A stretch of 64,000 nt of DNA from Streptomyces sp. NBC_01314. Lineage in GTDB: Bacteria > Actinomycetota > Actinomycetes > Streptomycetales > Streptomycetaceae. Shown here one piece after another: positions 51,822-64,000 of this stretch. A model generated the notes under the pieces. It was given only the letters and a program-made list of their open reading frames with translations. It was not told the origin of the DNA and did no database searches. The DNA is taken from contig NZ_CP108394.1 in NCBI RefSeq assembly GCF_041435215.1, positions 682,001 to 746,000 on the forward strand, in the 5' to 3' direction. The position numbers and the translations under genes are program-made. Positions within the stretch are counted from its first letter, which is position 1. Every line of letters begins with the position of its first letter.

Positions 51822-54800
51822 TCATACGGACAGCCAGCGTCGGACGCGGCCGATGAGGTCGTTGGTGTCGACCGGCTTGGTGACGTAGTCGTTCGCGCCC
51901 GACGCGAGGCTCTTCTCCTGGTCGCCGGGCATGGCCTTCGCGGTGACGGCGATGATGGGCAGATCGGCGTACTGGGGCATCGACCGGATCTCCGCGGTGG
52001 CGCTGTAGCCGTCCATCTCCGGCATCATCACGTCCATCAGGACCAGCGAGATGTCCGGATGGGCGAGCAGCATCTCGATGCCCTTGCGGCCGTTCTCGGC
52101 GTGCAGGACGTGGAAGCCGTGGAGTTCCAGCATCCCGCTCAGCGCGAAGAGGTTGCGCACGTCGTCGTCGACCACGAGCACCTTACGGCCGAGGAAGGCA
52201 CCGTCGACGACCTGCGCGGCCGGGCGCTGGGACTCCTCGGCGCGTACCAGTGACAGCACGTCCCCCGGCTCCTCGGCGGACAGGTGCAGGGTGATCCGTT
52301 CGCGAAGTTCGTCCAGGCTGGACAGGAAGTCCAGCGGGCGGCCGTCCGCGCGGGAGCGCAGCGTCTGCTCGTGCGCCAGGTCCACGCGATGGCCGGTGTG
52401 CACGAGTACGGGCACGCTGGCCAGCGCCGAGTCGCCTTCCATGGCCTCCAGCAGACGGGCGCCCTCGTCGTCGGGCATGCCGAGTTCGAGGACGACGCAG
52501 TGGCAGGGTTCGGCGGCCAGCGTGCTCGCCGCCTCCTGCGCCCCGATCGCCGTGATGATGTCGATGGCCCCGCGTGGGTCGTCGTCGGGCGCGAGGTCCG
52601 CGACCGCGCGTTCGGCGACGAGGGTCAGCAGTCCGCGGGGGCGGTCCTCGACGACGAGCAGACGGCGCCGGCGCTGCTCGGGTACCGCGGAGGAAGCGGT
52701 GTCGGGCCGAGAGGCCGGCGTCAGGTCCCGGGCCGTGCTGTGCGGGTGCTCTGTCAGCAGGCTGCCGCCGTCGAGCACGTCCTCGAAGTCGGCGCGTGCC
52801 ACGGGGAGGTAGAGGGTGAAGGTGCTGCCCTGACCGGGCGTGCTGTCGACCGTGACGGCGCCGCCGAGCAGATGGGCGATCTCCCGGGTGATCGACAGAC
52901 CGAGGCCGGTGCCGCCGTACTTACGGCTGGTGGTGCCGTCCGCCTGCTGGAAGGCGCCGAAGATCGTCTCCAGCTGCTGCTGGGGAATGCCGATACCGGT
53001 GTCCTTCACCCGGAAGGCCACGACGGCACCGCCGCGCAGGACGCCCGTGGGCACCTCCCGGTCCGCGGCGGGTTCGATGCGCAGGGCGACGCCGCCCTGT
53101 TCGGTGAACTTCACCGCGTTGGACAGCAGGTTGCGCAGGATCTGACGCAGGCGGGAGTCGTCGGTGAGCAGGTCGGCGGGCGTGCCCGGCGCGGTGGCCA
53201 CCGTGAAGTCCAGGCTCTTCTGCGTCGTCATCGGCCGGAACGTCGCCTCGACGTACTCGAGGAGCTTGCGCAGCGGAACCCGCTCCGGCGTGACGTCCAT
53301 CTTGCCCGCCTCGACCTTCGACAGGTCGAGGATGTCGTTGATCAGCTGCAGCAGGTCCGAGCCCGCCGAGTGGATGATGCCCGCGTACTCGACCTGCTTG
53401 GGCGTCAGGTTGCGCGAGGGGTTCTGGGCCAGCAGCTGGGCCAGGATCAGCAGGCTGTTGAGTGGGGTGCGCAGTTCGTGGCTCATGTTCGCCAGGAACT
53501 CGGACTTGTACTTCGACGCCAGCGCCAGTTGCTGTGCGCGCGTCTCCAGCTCCTGCCGTGCCTGCTCGATCTCCAGGTTCTTGGCCTCGATGTCGCTGTT
53601 CTGCGAGGCGAGCAGGGAGGCCTTCTCCTCCAGTTCGGCGTTGGAGCGCTGCAGTTCGTCCTGCTGTACCTGCAACTCCTCCGAGCGTGCCTGGAGTTCG
53701 GCGGTCAGCCGCTGGGACTCCCCCAGCAGTTCGTCGGTGCGGGCGTTGGCCACGATGGTGTTGAGGTTGACGCCGATGGTCGGCATCAGCTGGGCGAGGA
53801 AGTCCTGGTGGATCTGGGTGAAGGAGGTGACGGAGCCCAGCTCGATGACGCCGAGGACCTGGTCCTCGACCACGATGGGCAGCACCACCAGGGCGCTGGG
53901 CACGGCCTGCCCGAGACCGGAGGAGATGGTCACGTAGCCCGGTGGCAGCTCCTCCACGCTGATGGGGCGGCGGTTGCGCGCGGCCTGCCCGACCAGCGAG
54001 CGCCCGACGGGGATGCGCTCGGGCCGGTCGGTGTCGTCGGGATAGCCGTACGAGCCCACCAGCCGCAGCTCGGGTCCGCGCTCGGTGTCCTCGGCGAGGT
54101 AGAAGGCGCCGTACTGCGCGGACGCCAGCGGCGCGAGCTCGTCCATGATGAGCTCGGCGACGACGGGCAGGTCACGATGGCCCTGCATCAGGCCGGAGAT
54201 CCGGGCGAGGTTGGTCTTCAGCCAGTCCTGCTCCTGGTTGGCCCGGGTGGTCTCCCGCAGGGACTCCACCATGGAGTTGATGTTGTCCTTGAGGTCGGCG
54301 ACCTCGCCCGAGGCCTCCACGGTGATCGAGCGGGTCAGGTCGCCCTCGGCGACGGCGCTGGTGACCTCGGCGATGGCGCGGACCTGGCGGGTGAGGTTCC
54401 CCGCGAGTTCGTTGACGTTCTCGGTCAGCCGCTTCCAGGTGCCCTCGACGCCCTCGACCTCGGCCTGGCCGCCGAGCCGGCCCTCGCTGCCCACCTCGCG
54501 GGCGACACGGGTGACTTCGGCGGCGAACGACGACAGCTGGTCGACCATCGTGTTGATGGTGGTCTTCAGTTCCAGGATCTCGCCGCGGGCGTCGACGTCG
54601 ATCTTCTTCGACAGGTCGCCGTTGGCCACGGCCGTGGTCACCAGGGCGATGTTGCGGACCTGGCCGGTGAGGTTGTTGGCCATCGAGTTGACGTTGTCGG
54701 TGAGGTCCTTCCACGTGCCCGCAACGTTGGGCACGTGCGCCTGGCCTCCGAGGCGTCCCTCGGTGCCTACCTCGCGCGCGACGCGGGTGACCTCGTCGGC

Positions 54801-56090
54801 GAACGCGGAGAGCGTGTCGACCATCGTGTTGATGACGTCGGCCAGGGCCGCTACCTCGCCCTTGGCCTCGACCGTGATCTTCTGTGACAGGTCGCCGCGC
54901 GCGACGGCCGTGGCGACCTGGGCGATCGAGCGGACCTGGCCGGTCAGGTTCGACGCCATCACGTTGACGTTGTCCGTCAGGTCCTTCCAGGTCCCCGACG
55001 CGCCCCGGACGATCGCCTGTCCACCCAGATTGCCTTCCGTGCCGACCTCACGGGCGACACGGGTGACCTCGTCGGCGAAACCGGACAACTGATCCACCAT
55101 CGTGTTGATGGTGTTCTTCAACTCCAGAATCTCACCACGGGCATCCACCGTGATCTTCTGGGAGAGATCGCCCTGTGCCACCGCCGTGGCCACCTGGGCG
55201 ACATTGCGGACCTGCGCGGTGAGGTTGCCCGCCATGAAGTTCACGGAGTCCGTCAGATCGCGCCAGGTGCCCTTCACGCCCTTGACGTCCGCCTGTCCGC
55301 CGAGCCGCCCCTCGGTGCCGACCTCACGGGCGACACGGGTGACCTCGTCGGCGAAACCGGACAACTGATCCACCATCGTGTTGATGGTGTTCTTCAACTC
55401 CAGAATCTCACCACGGGCATCCACCGTGATCTTCTGGGAGAGATCGCCCTGCGCGACCGCCGTGGTCACCTGGGCGACGTTGCGGACCTGGGAAGTCAGG
55501 TTGCCCGCCATGAAGTTGACCGAATCGGTCAGGTCGCGCCAGACGCCGCCCACGCCGGGCACCTGGGCCTGTCCGCCGAGCCGGCCCTCGCTGCCGACCT
55601 CACGGGCGACGCGCGTGACCTCGTCCGCGAAGGCGGAGAGCTGGTCGACCATCGTGTTGACGGTCTCCTTCAGCTGCAGGATCTCGCCACGCGCGGGCAC
55701 GTCGATCTTCTGCGACAGGTCGCCCTTGGCGACCGCGGTCGCCACCTGCGCGATGTCGCGCACCTGTGTGGTCAGATTGCCCGCCATGGCGTTGACCGAG
55801 TCGGTCAGGTCTGCCCAGGTGCCCGAGACCCCCGGCACCTCGGCCTGACCGCCGAGCGTGCCCTCGGTGCCCACCTCGCGCGCCACCCGTGTCACTTCCG
55901 AGGTGAACACGGAGAGTTGGTCCACCATGCCGTTGAAGACCGTGGCGATGTCGCCGAGCAGGCCCTCACCGTCGGACGGCAGCCGGGTACCGAAGTCGCC
56001 GTCCCGTACGGCGGTCAGTCCGGCCAGCAGTTGCCGTAGCTCCTGCTCGCCCGGGGCCCGGTCGGTGGCCTCGATCGTCTTGCTGCTCAT
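51822..56090 (-). CDS. poly-HAMP hybrid histidine kinase
   Basis: 1422 residues from ATG 56090 (GAGGG upstream). No membrane helix. Residues ~15-660 are seven HAMP-type repeats of 92 residues ([40 protein letters not shown]). Then GAF (~670-820), a long coiled coil (~830-905), HisKA with [19 protein letters not shown] (phospho-His), HATPase ([55 protein letters not shown]), a degenerate receiver ([17 protein letters not shown]) and a full receiver ([34 protein letters not shown]). This is the Nik1/Hik1 group-III layout linked to osmotic sensing. Confidence 0.95.
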   Translation of the reverse strand: MSSKTIEATDRAPGEQELRQLLAGLTAVRDGDFGTRLPSDGEGLLGDIATVFNGMVDQLSVFTSEVTRVAREVGTEGTLGGQAEVPGVSGTWADLTDSVNAMAGNLTTQVRDIAQVATAVAKGDLSQKIDVPARGEILQLKETVNTMVDQLSAFADEVTRVAREVGSEGRLGGQAQVPGVGGVWRDLTDSVNFMAGNLTSQVRNVAQVTTAVAQGDLSQKITVDARGEILELKNTINTMVDQLSGFADEVTRVAREVGTEGRLGGQADVKGVKGTWRDLTDSVNFMAGNLTAQVRNVAQVATAVAQGDLSQKITVDARGEILELKNTINTMVDQLSGFADEVTRVAREVGTEGNLGGQAIVRGASGTWKDLTDNVNVMASNLTGQVRSIAQVATAVARGDLSQKITVEAKGEVAALADVINTMVDTLSAFADEVTRVAREVGTEGRLGGQAHVPNVAGTWKDLTDNVNSMANNLTGQVRNIALVTTAVANGDLSKKIDVDARGEILELKTTINTMVDQLSSFAAEVTRVAREVGSEGRLGGQAEVEGVEGTWKRLTENVNELAGNLTRQVRAIAEVTSAVAEGDLTRSITVEASGEVADLKDNINSMVESLRETTRANQEQDWLKTNLARISGLMQGHRDLPVVAELIMDELAPLASAQYGAFYLAEDTERGPELRLVGSYGYPDDTDRPERIPVGRSLVGQAARNRRPISVEELPPGYVTISSGLGQAVPSALVVLPIVVEDQVLGVIELGSVTSFTQIHQDFLAQLMPTIGVNLNTIVANARTDELLGESQRLTAELQARSEELQVQQDELQRSNAELEEKASLLASQNSDIEAKNLEIEQARQELETRAQQLALASKYKSEFLANMSHELRTPLNSLLILAQLLAQNPSRNLTPKQVEYAGIIHSAGSDLLQLINDILDLSKVEAGKMDVTPERVPLRKLLEYVEATFRPMTTQKSLDFTVATAPGTPADLLTDDSRLRQILRNLLSNAVKFTEQGGVALRIEPAADREVPTGVLRGGAVVAFRVKDTGIGIPQQQLETIFGAFQQADGTTSRKYGGTGLGLSITREIAHLLGGAVTVDSTPGQGSTFTLYLPVARADFEDVLDGGSLLTEHPHSTARDLTPASRPDTASSAVPEQRRRRLLVVEDRPRGLLTLVAERAVADLAPDDDPRGAIDIITAIGAQEAASTLAAEPCHCVVLELGMPDDEGARLLEAMEGDSALASVPVLVHTGHRVDLAHEQTLRSRADGRPLDFLSSLDELRERITLHLSAEEPGDVLSLVRAEESQRPAAQVVDGAFLGRKVLVVDDDVRNLFALSGMLELHGFHVLHAENGRKGIEMLLAHPDISLVLMDVMMPEMDGYSATAEIRSMPQYADLPIIAVTAKAMPGDQEKSLASGANDYVTKPVDTNDLIGRVRRWLSV
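54300..55930 (-). repeat. 276-base tandem repeats coding for the HAMP modules
   Basis: The six or seven 92-codon units are strongly alike at DNA level. Around 55103-55172 and 55379-55448 a stretch of about 70 bases is identical in two neighbouring units (spacing 276). Confidence 0.85.
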
Positions 56091-56232
56091 GTGCGCACCC
56101 TCGTTCCGCTCCCCAAGAGCCCTCGCGCCGAGGACTCGGAACCCGCGCCGGGCCGTGCGAGGCCCGCTCACCGACCTCGTTTCCGCAGTTCACGGATCAG
56201 CCTGATGAGAAAATCCGGTGAAGGTTAACTCA

Positions 56233-56248
56233 GTTGTCGTCCGACAAC
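56233..56248. promoter_or_regulatory. palindrome upstream of the hybrid kinase gene
   Basis: GTTGTCG-TC-CGACAAC is a perfect 7-2-7 inverted repeat 143 bases before the kinase start. An operator is plausible; no regulator is known. Confidence 0.4.
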
Positions 56249-56392
56249 CAAAGCCTGGTACAGAGACCCCGACCGCCCCGAGAAGATACCGCCCGGGGTG
56301 GAATACATCGTCGGACGCGGGGCACTCGGAAGGGTTCGTCAAGGCCGTCGCGCGGGCACTCCAGGGCTGCCGGAAAAAATCTTGGCCGCCGA

Positions 56393-56419
56393 TGTCGAGA
56401 ACCCGCTCCTGGCTCCGTC
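56393..56419 (+). promoter_or_regulatory. ECF42-type promoter
   Basis: TGTCGA (56393-56398), 17 bases, then CGTC (56416-56419). ECF42 sigma factors are known to use a TGTCGA -35 element and a CGA/TC-like -10, usually upstream of DGPF/YCII genes. It precedes the YCII gene start by 51 bases. Confidence 0.6.
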
Positions 56420-56470
56420 CCCGCTGTGAACGCGACCACAATGGGTCGCACCAGTACAAGGAGAACCACG

Positions 56471-56878
56471 ATGGCCAAGTACCTGCTCCTCAAGCACTAC
56501 CGTGGCGCCCCGGCTGCGGTGAACGACGTACCCATGGACCAGTGGACGCCGGAGGAGATCTCGGCCCACATGCAGTACATGAACGACTTCGCGACCGGGC
56601 TGGAGAAGACCGGCGAGTTCGTCGACGGTCAGGCGCTCGCCCCCGGGGGAGCGTGGGTCCGGTACGACGGCGAAGGGCGACCGCCGGTCACCGACGGCCC
56701 GTTCGCCGAGACGAAGGACCTCATCGCCGGCTGGATGGTGATCGACGTCGACAGCTACGAACGTGCCGTCGAACTGGCCGGGGAACTGTCGGCCGCCCCC
56801 GGCGCGGGCGGGAAGCCGATCCACGAGTGGCTGGAGCTGCGCCCGTTCCTGACCGCGCCGCCCACCATCACGGAGTGA
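56471..56878 (+). CDS. YCII-related (DGPF) protein
   Basis: 135 residues, ATG 56471 with AAGGAG eight bases upstream. The DGPF motif is present as PPVTDGPFAETKDLIAGWMV, with N-terminal KYLLLKHYRGAP and C-terminal GGKPIHEWLELRPF. DGPF proteins are the standard partners of ECF42 sigma factors, though their biochemical role is unclear. It overlaps the sigma gene by four bases (GTGA). Confidence 0.92.
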   Translation: MAKYLLLKHYRGAPAAVNDVPMDQWTPEEISAHMQYMNDFATGLEKTGEFVDGQALAPGGAWVRYDGEGRPPVTDGPFAETKDLIAGWMVIDVDSYERAVELAGELSAAPGAGGKPIHEWLELRPFLTAPPTITE

Positions 56879-58032
56879 CCTCGCCGATGAACGAGGCTCT
56901 GCTCCGCAGCCTCACACCTGGTGTGCTCGCCGTCCTCGTCCGCCGCGGAGCCGACTTCGCGGCGGCCGAGGACGCCGTGCAGGACGCGCTGATCGAGGCG
57001 GTCCGTGTGTGGCCCGCCGACCCGCCGCGGGACGCGAAGGGCTGGCTGGTCACCGTGGCCTGGCGCAAGTTCCTCGACGCGACCCGCGCGGACGCCGCCC
57101 GGCGCCGGCGTGAGGACCTGGTCGACGACGAGCCGACGCCCGGCCCCGCCCCCGGGGTGGACGACACGCTCCAGCTCTACTTCCTGTGCGCCCACCCGTC
57201 GCTGACACCGGCGTCCGCGGTCGCGCTCACGCTGCGCGCCGTCGGTGGGCTGACCACCCGCCAGATCGCCCAGGCCTACCTGGTGCCCGAGGCGACCATG
57301 GCCCAGCGCATCAGCCGCGCCAAGCGCACCGTCTCCGGAATACGGTTCGTCCAGCCCGGTGACGTCGCCACCGTGCTGCGCGTCCTCTACCTGGTCTTCA
57401 ACGAGGGCTACTCCGGCGACGTCGACCTCGCCGCCGAGGCCATCCGGCTCACCCGGCAGCTCGCGGGCGCGATCGATCACCCCGAGGTGTCGGGGTTGCT
57501 CGCCCTCATGATGCTCCACCACGCCCGGCGCGCCGCCCGGACCGCGCCCGACGGCAGCCTGGTGCCCCTTGCCGAGCAGGACCGCGGCCAGTGGGACACG
57601 GAGTCGATCGCCGAGGGCGTCGAGATCCTGCAGGCGGCCCTCGCCCGTGACCGGCTGGGCGAGTTCCAGGCCCAGGCCGCCATCGCCGCACTGCACGCCG
57701 ACGCGCTCATCGCCGAGGAGACCGACTGGGTGCAGATCGTCGAGTGGTACGACGAGCTCGCACGCCTGACCGACAGCCCGGTCGTCCGGCTCAACCGCGC
57801 GGTGGCCGTGGGTGAGGCCGACGGACCGCGCGCCGGTCTGGCGGCGCTCGCGACACTGGACGACTCGCTGCCGCGTCACACCGCGGTTGCGGCGTACCTC
57901 CATGAGCGCGACGGCGACCTGGCGACGGCCGCGCAGTTGTACGCCGAAGCGGCCCGGAAGGCTCCCGACCTCGCCGAGCGCGACCACCTGACGCGCCAGG
58001 CCGCCCGGCTCAACACCCGTCTGCGCCGCTGA
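56875..58032 (+). CDS. ECF42 sigma factor with C-terminal TPR-like extension
   Basis: 385 residues from GTG 56875 (ATG 56887 also possible). Region 2 is DFAAAEDAVQDALIEAVRVW and region 4 is VALTLRAVGGLTTRQIAQAY then LVPEATMAQRISRAKRTV. The long C-terminal part (VLRVLYLVFNEGYSGDVDLA, RLTDSPVVRLNRAVAVGEAD, YLHERDGDLATAAQLYAEAA) is the TPR-like domain that defines ECF42 and is needed for its activity. There is no anti-sigma gene. Confidence 0.94.
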   Translation: MTSPMNEALLRSLTPGVLAVLVRRGADFAAAEDAVQDALIEAVRVWPADPPRDAKGWLVTVAWRKFLDATRADAARRRREDLVDDEPTPGPAPGVDDTLQLYFLCAHPSLTPASAVALTLRAVGGLTTRQIAQAYLVPEATMAQRISRAKRTVSGIRFVQPGDVATVLRVLYLVFNEGYSGDVDLAAEAIRLTRQLAGAIDHPEVSGLLALMMLHHARRAARTAPDGSLVPLAEQDRGQWDTESIAEGVEILQAALARDRLGEFQAQAAIAALHADALIAEETDWVQIVEWYDELARLTDSPVVRLNRAVAVGEADGPRAGLAALATLDDSLPRHTAVAAYLHERDGDLATAAQLYAEAARKAPDLAERDHLTRQAARLNTRLRR

Positions 58033-58188
58033 CGGGTCGCACTCGACCTCACCCACAACGCTTCGCGCGACCTCGGGCCGAACCGGGATTGTCACAAAAT
58101 GCTCTAAATATTAAGAGAAGGGATACTTTACCCATCGCGGCGACGCACGACCGGCGTCCCCATCGACCATGAACAGGCAGGTCGGCCC

Positions 58189-58575
58189 ATGTCGAAGAAA
58201 CCACGTTCGTCCGAGCCACCGCACGGAAAGGGCCCTAGCCGCCACGAGGGCACCGAGCAGCACGGCTGGTCGCCCGATGTGGACGAGACACGCCAGCAGG
58301 ACAACCCGAGCGCCCCCCGCTCGTTCCGTACGGCCGAGCACGCCGACGAAAGAGGCCGGGGCCGAACGAAGTCCGCGGAGGAGACGAAGTCCGTGCCGGG
58401 TGACACGGCGAAGAGTCACGGGACACGCGGCGAGGAGTACGGCGACATGGACGAGAAGGGCCGCCGTGACGCCGGACGCAAGGGCCGCTCCCAGCGTCCC
58501 AGCGGCTCCAGGGACGCTTCCTCCGGGACCGGCGTGGACCCACAGGATCCGCCGTCCGGCCACCGGCAGGATTAG
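58189..58575 (+). CDS. hydrophilic, disordered hypothetical protein
   Basis: 128 residues, strongly charged and polar (SKKPRSSEPPHGKGPSRHEG, AEHADERGRGRTKSAEETKS, GDMDEKGRRDAGRKGRSQRP). No hydrophobic core, so it is probably intrinsically disordered. An AT-rich patch (TGCTCTAAATATTAAGAGAA) with GGGATAC lies upstream at 58100-58128, a weak reminder of stress-sigma promoters. Function unknown. Confidence 0.6.
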   Translation: MSKKPRSSEPPHGKGPSRHEGTEQHGWSPDVDETRQQDNPSAPRSFRTAEHADERGRGRTKSAEETKSVPGDTAKSHGTRGEEYGDMDEKGRRDAGRKGRSQRPSGSRDASSGTGVDPQDPPSGHRQD

Positions 58576-58582
58576 GACCCGT

Positions 58583-58621
58583 CGGCACCCGGACGGCCGA
58601 CTCCGCGACGAGCGGGTGCCG
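58583..58621. terminator. hairpin between convergent genes
   Basis: CGGCACCCG (58583-58591) pairs with CGGGTGCCG (58613-58621), a perfect 9-bp stem, between the disordered-protein gene and hypE. Confidence 0.6.
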
Positions 58622-58631
58622 CGGGGCCCTC

Positions 58632-59706
58632 TCAGCAGATCCGCGGCAGTTGCTCCCCGATCGGCAGATCGACCACCCGTGTTCCCCCCAGGCCGGTGCG
58701 GGCCACGACCATGCCGGGATGCGCCTCGACGCTCTCGCCGATGATCACGGAGTCGGCGCCCAGGGGATGGGCTCTCATCGCCTCCAGGACGGCGTCGGCG
58801 TGCTCGCGCGGGACGAAGGCGACGAGCTTGCCCTCGTTGGCGATGTACATGGGGTCCAGCCCGAGAATGGCGCAGGCATTGGCCACGGCCGACGGGACCG
58901 GGACGTCGCGTTCCCGGATGACGACCCCGGTACCGGAGGCCGCCGCGATCTCGTTGAGCGTGGCCGCCAGGCCGCCCCGGGTGGGATCGCGCAGGACGTG
59001 CAGATCGGGGGTGACGGCGAGCATGGCGTCGACGAGGCCGCCGAGCGCCGCGCAGTCGCTCTCGATCTCCACGCCGAACTCCAGGCCCTCGCGCACGCTC
59101 ATGATCGCGACCCCGTGGACACCGATGGCACCGCTGACGATCACGACGTCGCCGGGGACGACCCGCTGGGGACGCAGATCCACGCCCGCCGGGACGAGGC
59201 CGATGCCCGCCGTGTTGATGAAGATCCCGTCGCCGTGGCCGGCCTCCACCACCTTGGTGTCACCGGTGGCCACCTCCACACCGGCGGCCCGCGCCGCCGC
59301 GCCCAGCGCCTGGGACACCCGCGTGACCACGTCCAGCTCGACACCCTCCTCCAGGATGAACCCGCAGGAGAGGTAAGCGGCTCGGGCGCCGCTCATGGCG
59401 AGGTCGTTGACGGTTCCGTTGACCGCCAGGTCTCCGATGCTGCCGCCGGGGAAGAACAACGGCCGCACCACGTACGAGTCGGTGGAGAAAGCCAGCCGCG
59501 CTCCGCCCAGGGAGAGCACGGCGGCATCACCCATCTGGGCCAACACCTCGCCCCCGAAGGCAGGCGCGAAGGTCTGCTGGACCAGTTCGGCGGACAGGAC
59601 TCCACCCCCGCCGTGGCCCATGACGACACGCGGCCGGTCCCGGACCGGCGCCGGACAGGTCCAGGCCTCGATGTCCAGGGCGGCGGGAACAGGCAGATCG
59701 GTGGTG

Positions 59707-59714
<8 letters not shown>
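58632..59714 (-). CDS. hypE: hydrogenase maturation protein HypE
   Basis: 360 residues. The frame starts best at TTG 59714, which overlaps the last eight bases of hypD, giving [20 protein letters not shown]. PurM/ThiL-like kinase motifs [20 protein letters not shown] and [20 protein letters not shown]-type GATG ([11 protein letters not shown]) and [15 protein letters not shown] are present. It ends GEQLPRIC, the C-terminal cysteine that is converted to thiocyanate to donate CN to iron. Works with HypF. Confidence 0.95.
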
Positions 59715-60833
<1,119 letters not shown>

Positions 60834-60837
<4 letters not shown>

Positions 60838-61139
60838 GGGTTGCGCACCTCTTCCGCCGGGTCCACGCCCGCCTCCATCGCCGCCATCTCCCAGGGATCG
60901 CCGAACTCCTCCTGCAGCATGCCGAGTTCGGCGAAAAGTTCGAGCGTCTGCCGCGCCGATTCCTCGTCCAGCCGTTGCAGGGCGAACCCGACGTGGACGA
61001 TGGCGTACTCGCCGACCCGGAGGTCGGGCAGATACTCCAGGCACACCTCCTTGACCACGCCGCCGAAGTCGACGTTGGCCATCCGGGTGCCGTCCCGTTC
61101 TTCGATGTCCAGCACTTTGCCGGGTACCGCCAGGCACAT
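60834..61139 (-). CDS. hypC: hydrogenase maturation chaperone HypC
   Basis: 101 residues. It begins [20 protein letters not shown]; the N-terminal Cys (position 2) carries the Fe(CN)2CO unit. [19 protein letters not shown] includes the conserved His. It overlaps hypD by four bases. Confidence 0.96.
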
Positions 61140-61170
61140 GAGCCTCTCCTCGCTGTGGGTCGCGCGTCGC

Positions 61171-63587
<2,417 letters not shown>

Positions 63588-63591
<4 letters not shown>

Positions 63592-64000
63592 GGGTGGGTG
63601 TGGGCCATGGCGCCGGTGACCTCCGGGTGCGCGTGGGTGTGGCCGTGGTCGTGGTCGTGGTCGTGGAGCCGGCGGGCCATGACCGGCGCGTGGACGGGTA
63701 CGCCGTCCGCGGCCGCCATCGCCCTGTCGAGCAGAGCGCCGACCCCCCGCCCCAGGCGTGCCGAGGTCAGGATCACCTCGACTCCCGGATTGACCTGCTG
63801 CACGTTCGCGCGGAACGCGACCTCGTCGAACTCGACGGCCGCCGCGATGTCGGTCTTGGTGACCACGACCAGCTGGGCGAGGCCGAAGGCGGTGGGGTAC
63901 TTGAGCGGCTTGTCCTCGCCCTCCGTCACGGAGGCGAGGACGACCCTCAGCGTCTCCCCCAGGTCGTAGGAGGCAGGGCAGACGAGGTTGCCGACGTTCT
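63588..64000 (-). CDS. hypB: hydrogenase nickel-insertion GTPase HypB (5' part outside)
   Basis: Runs off the right edge. From the right: [20 protein letters not shown] is the switch II/GTPase region, then [20 protein letters not shown] (TKxD guanine motif), [20 protein letters not shown], and an unusual C-terminal histidine cluster ([17 protein letters not shown]). The upstream P-loop is not in the window. GTPase for nickel delivery to the large subunit. Confidence 0.95.

Larger units (their letters stand above)
56091..56470. other. divergent regulatory region
   Basis: 380 bases between the kinase (minus) and the YCII/ECF42 operon (plus). It contains the palindrome at 56233-56248 and the ECF42-type promoter at 56393-56419; no gene. 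Confidence 0.6.

Noticed and set aside
52284..54887. An 867-codon plus-strand frame
   Set aside because: Antisense to the HAMP kinase; composition is repetitive only because the kinase gene is.
58095..58130. SigB-like promoter (GGGATAC) upstream of the disordered protein
   Set aside because: Only a loose match (GGGATAC for GGGTAC/T) and no convincing -35; mentioned as weak context only.

Overview
The window is high-GC actinobacterial DNA, almost certainly from a Streptomyces chromosome. Evidence is the GC-rich third positions, the many GTG/TTG starts, GTGA/ATGA start-stop overlaps, and families typical of the genus: SpoIIE-type phosphatases with HATPase/STAS partners, a poly-HAMP hybrid kinase, ECF41 and ECF42 sigma factors, a DUF5685 protein and a tripeptidyl-aminopeptidase-like hydrolase. 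The many broken genes and mobile-element remnants between about 14 and 47 kb suggest an accessory, less conserved part of the chromosome.

Layout. 0-3.7 kb: end of a methyltransferase, a membrane-protein/molybdopterin-oxidoreductase pair, and a polytopic membrane protein. 4.1-10.3 kb: a tightly packed four-gene operon (small membrane protein, GMC oxidoreductase, animal-type haem peroxidase, trypsin-like protease fused to an alpha/beta hydrolase); this is my best candidate for an undescribed system. 10.9-23.4 kb: mostly single genes (NUDIX, SnoaL-like, secreted hydrolase, secreted intradiol dioxygenase, DUF5685 protein with a Cys-rich tail, MFS exporter, secreted endonuclease/phosphatase-family enzyme, barstar-like protein, PLP dehydratase). 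23.5-34 kb: a very large TolB-propeller/amidohydrolase, an SDR, a membrane SpoIIE phosphatase, and a gene graveyard with pieces of an IS transposase, SMC, an ATP-dependent DNA ligase, an ADP-ribosylglycohydrolase and probably a replication-relaxation protein. 34-45 kb: methyltransferase, F420/FMN-type oxidase, LLM oxidoreductase, an ECF41 sigma/FAD-oxidoreductase operon with a recognisable ECF41 promoter, aldo/keto reductase, cupin, acetyltransferase, TnpB remnant, truncated gene and a lipoprotein.

45.2-47.2 kb: an Mrr-like restriction endonuclease gene is cut near its 3' end by a complete IS3-family element with 3-bp target duplication; the element supplies the stop codon. 47.2-56.1 kb: five same-strand signalling genes (MEDS-HATPase, STAS, HATPase, ANTAR-GAF-PAS-PP2C, seven-HAMP hybrid histidine kinase) form a partner-switching/phosphorelay block. 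56.4-58.0 kb: a YCII-like gene and an ECF42 sigma gene behind an ECF42-type promoter. 58.6-64.0 kb: hypB(partial)-hypF-hypC-hypD-hypE, the maturation operon for a [NiFe] hydrogenase whose structural genes probably lie beyond the right edge. I saw no rRNA, tRNA or CRISPR array. All homology statements come from reading the sequence; no database search was run.
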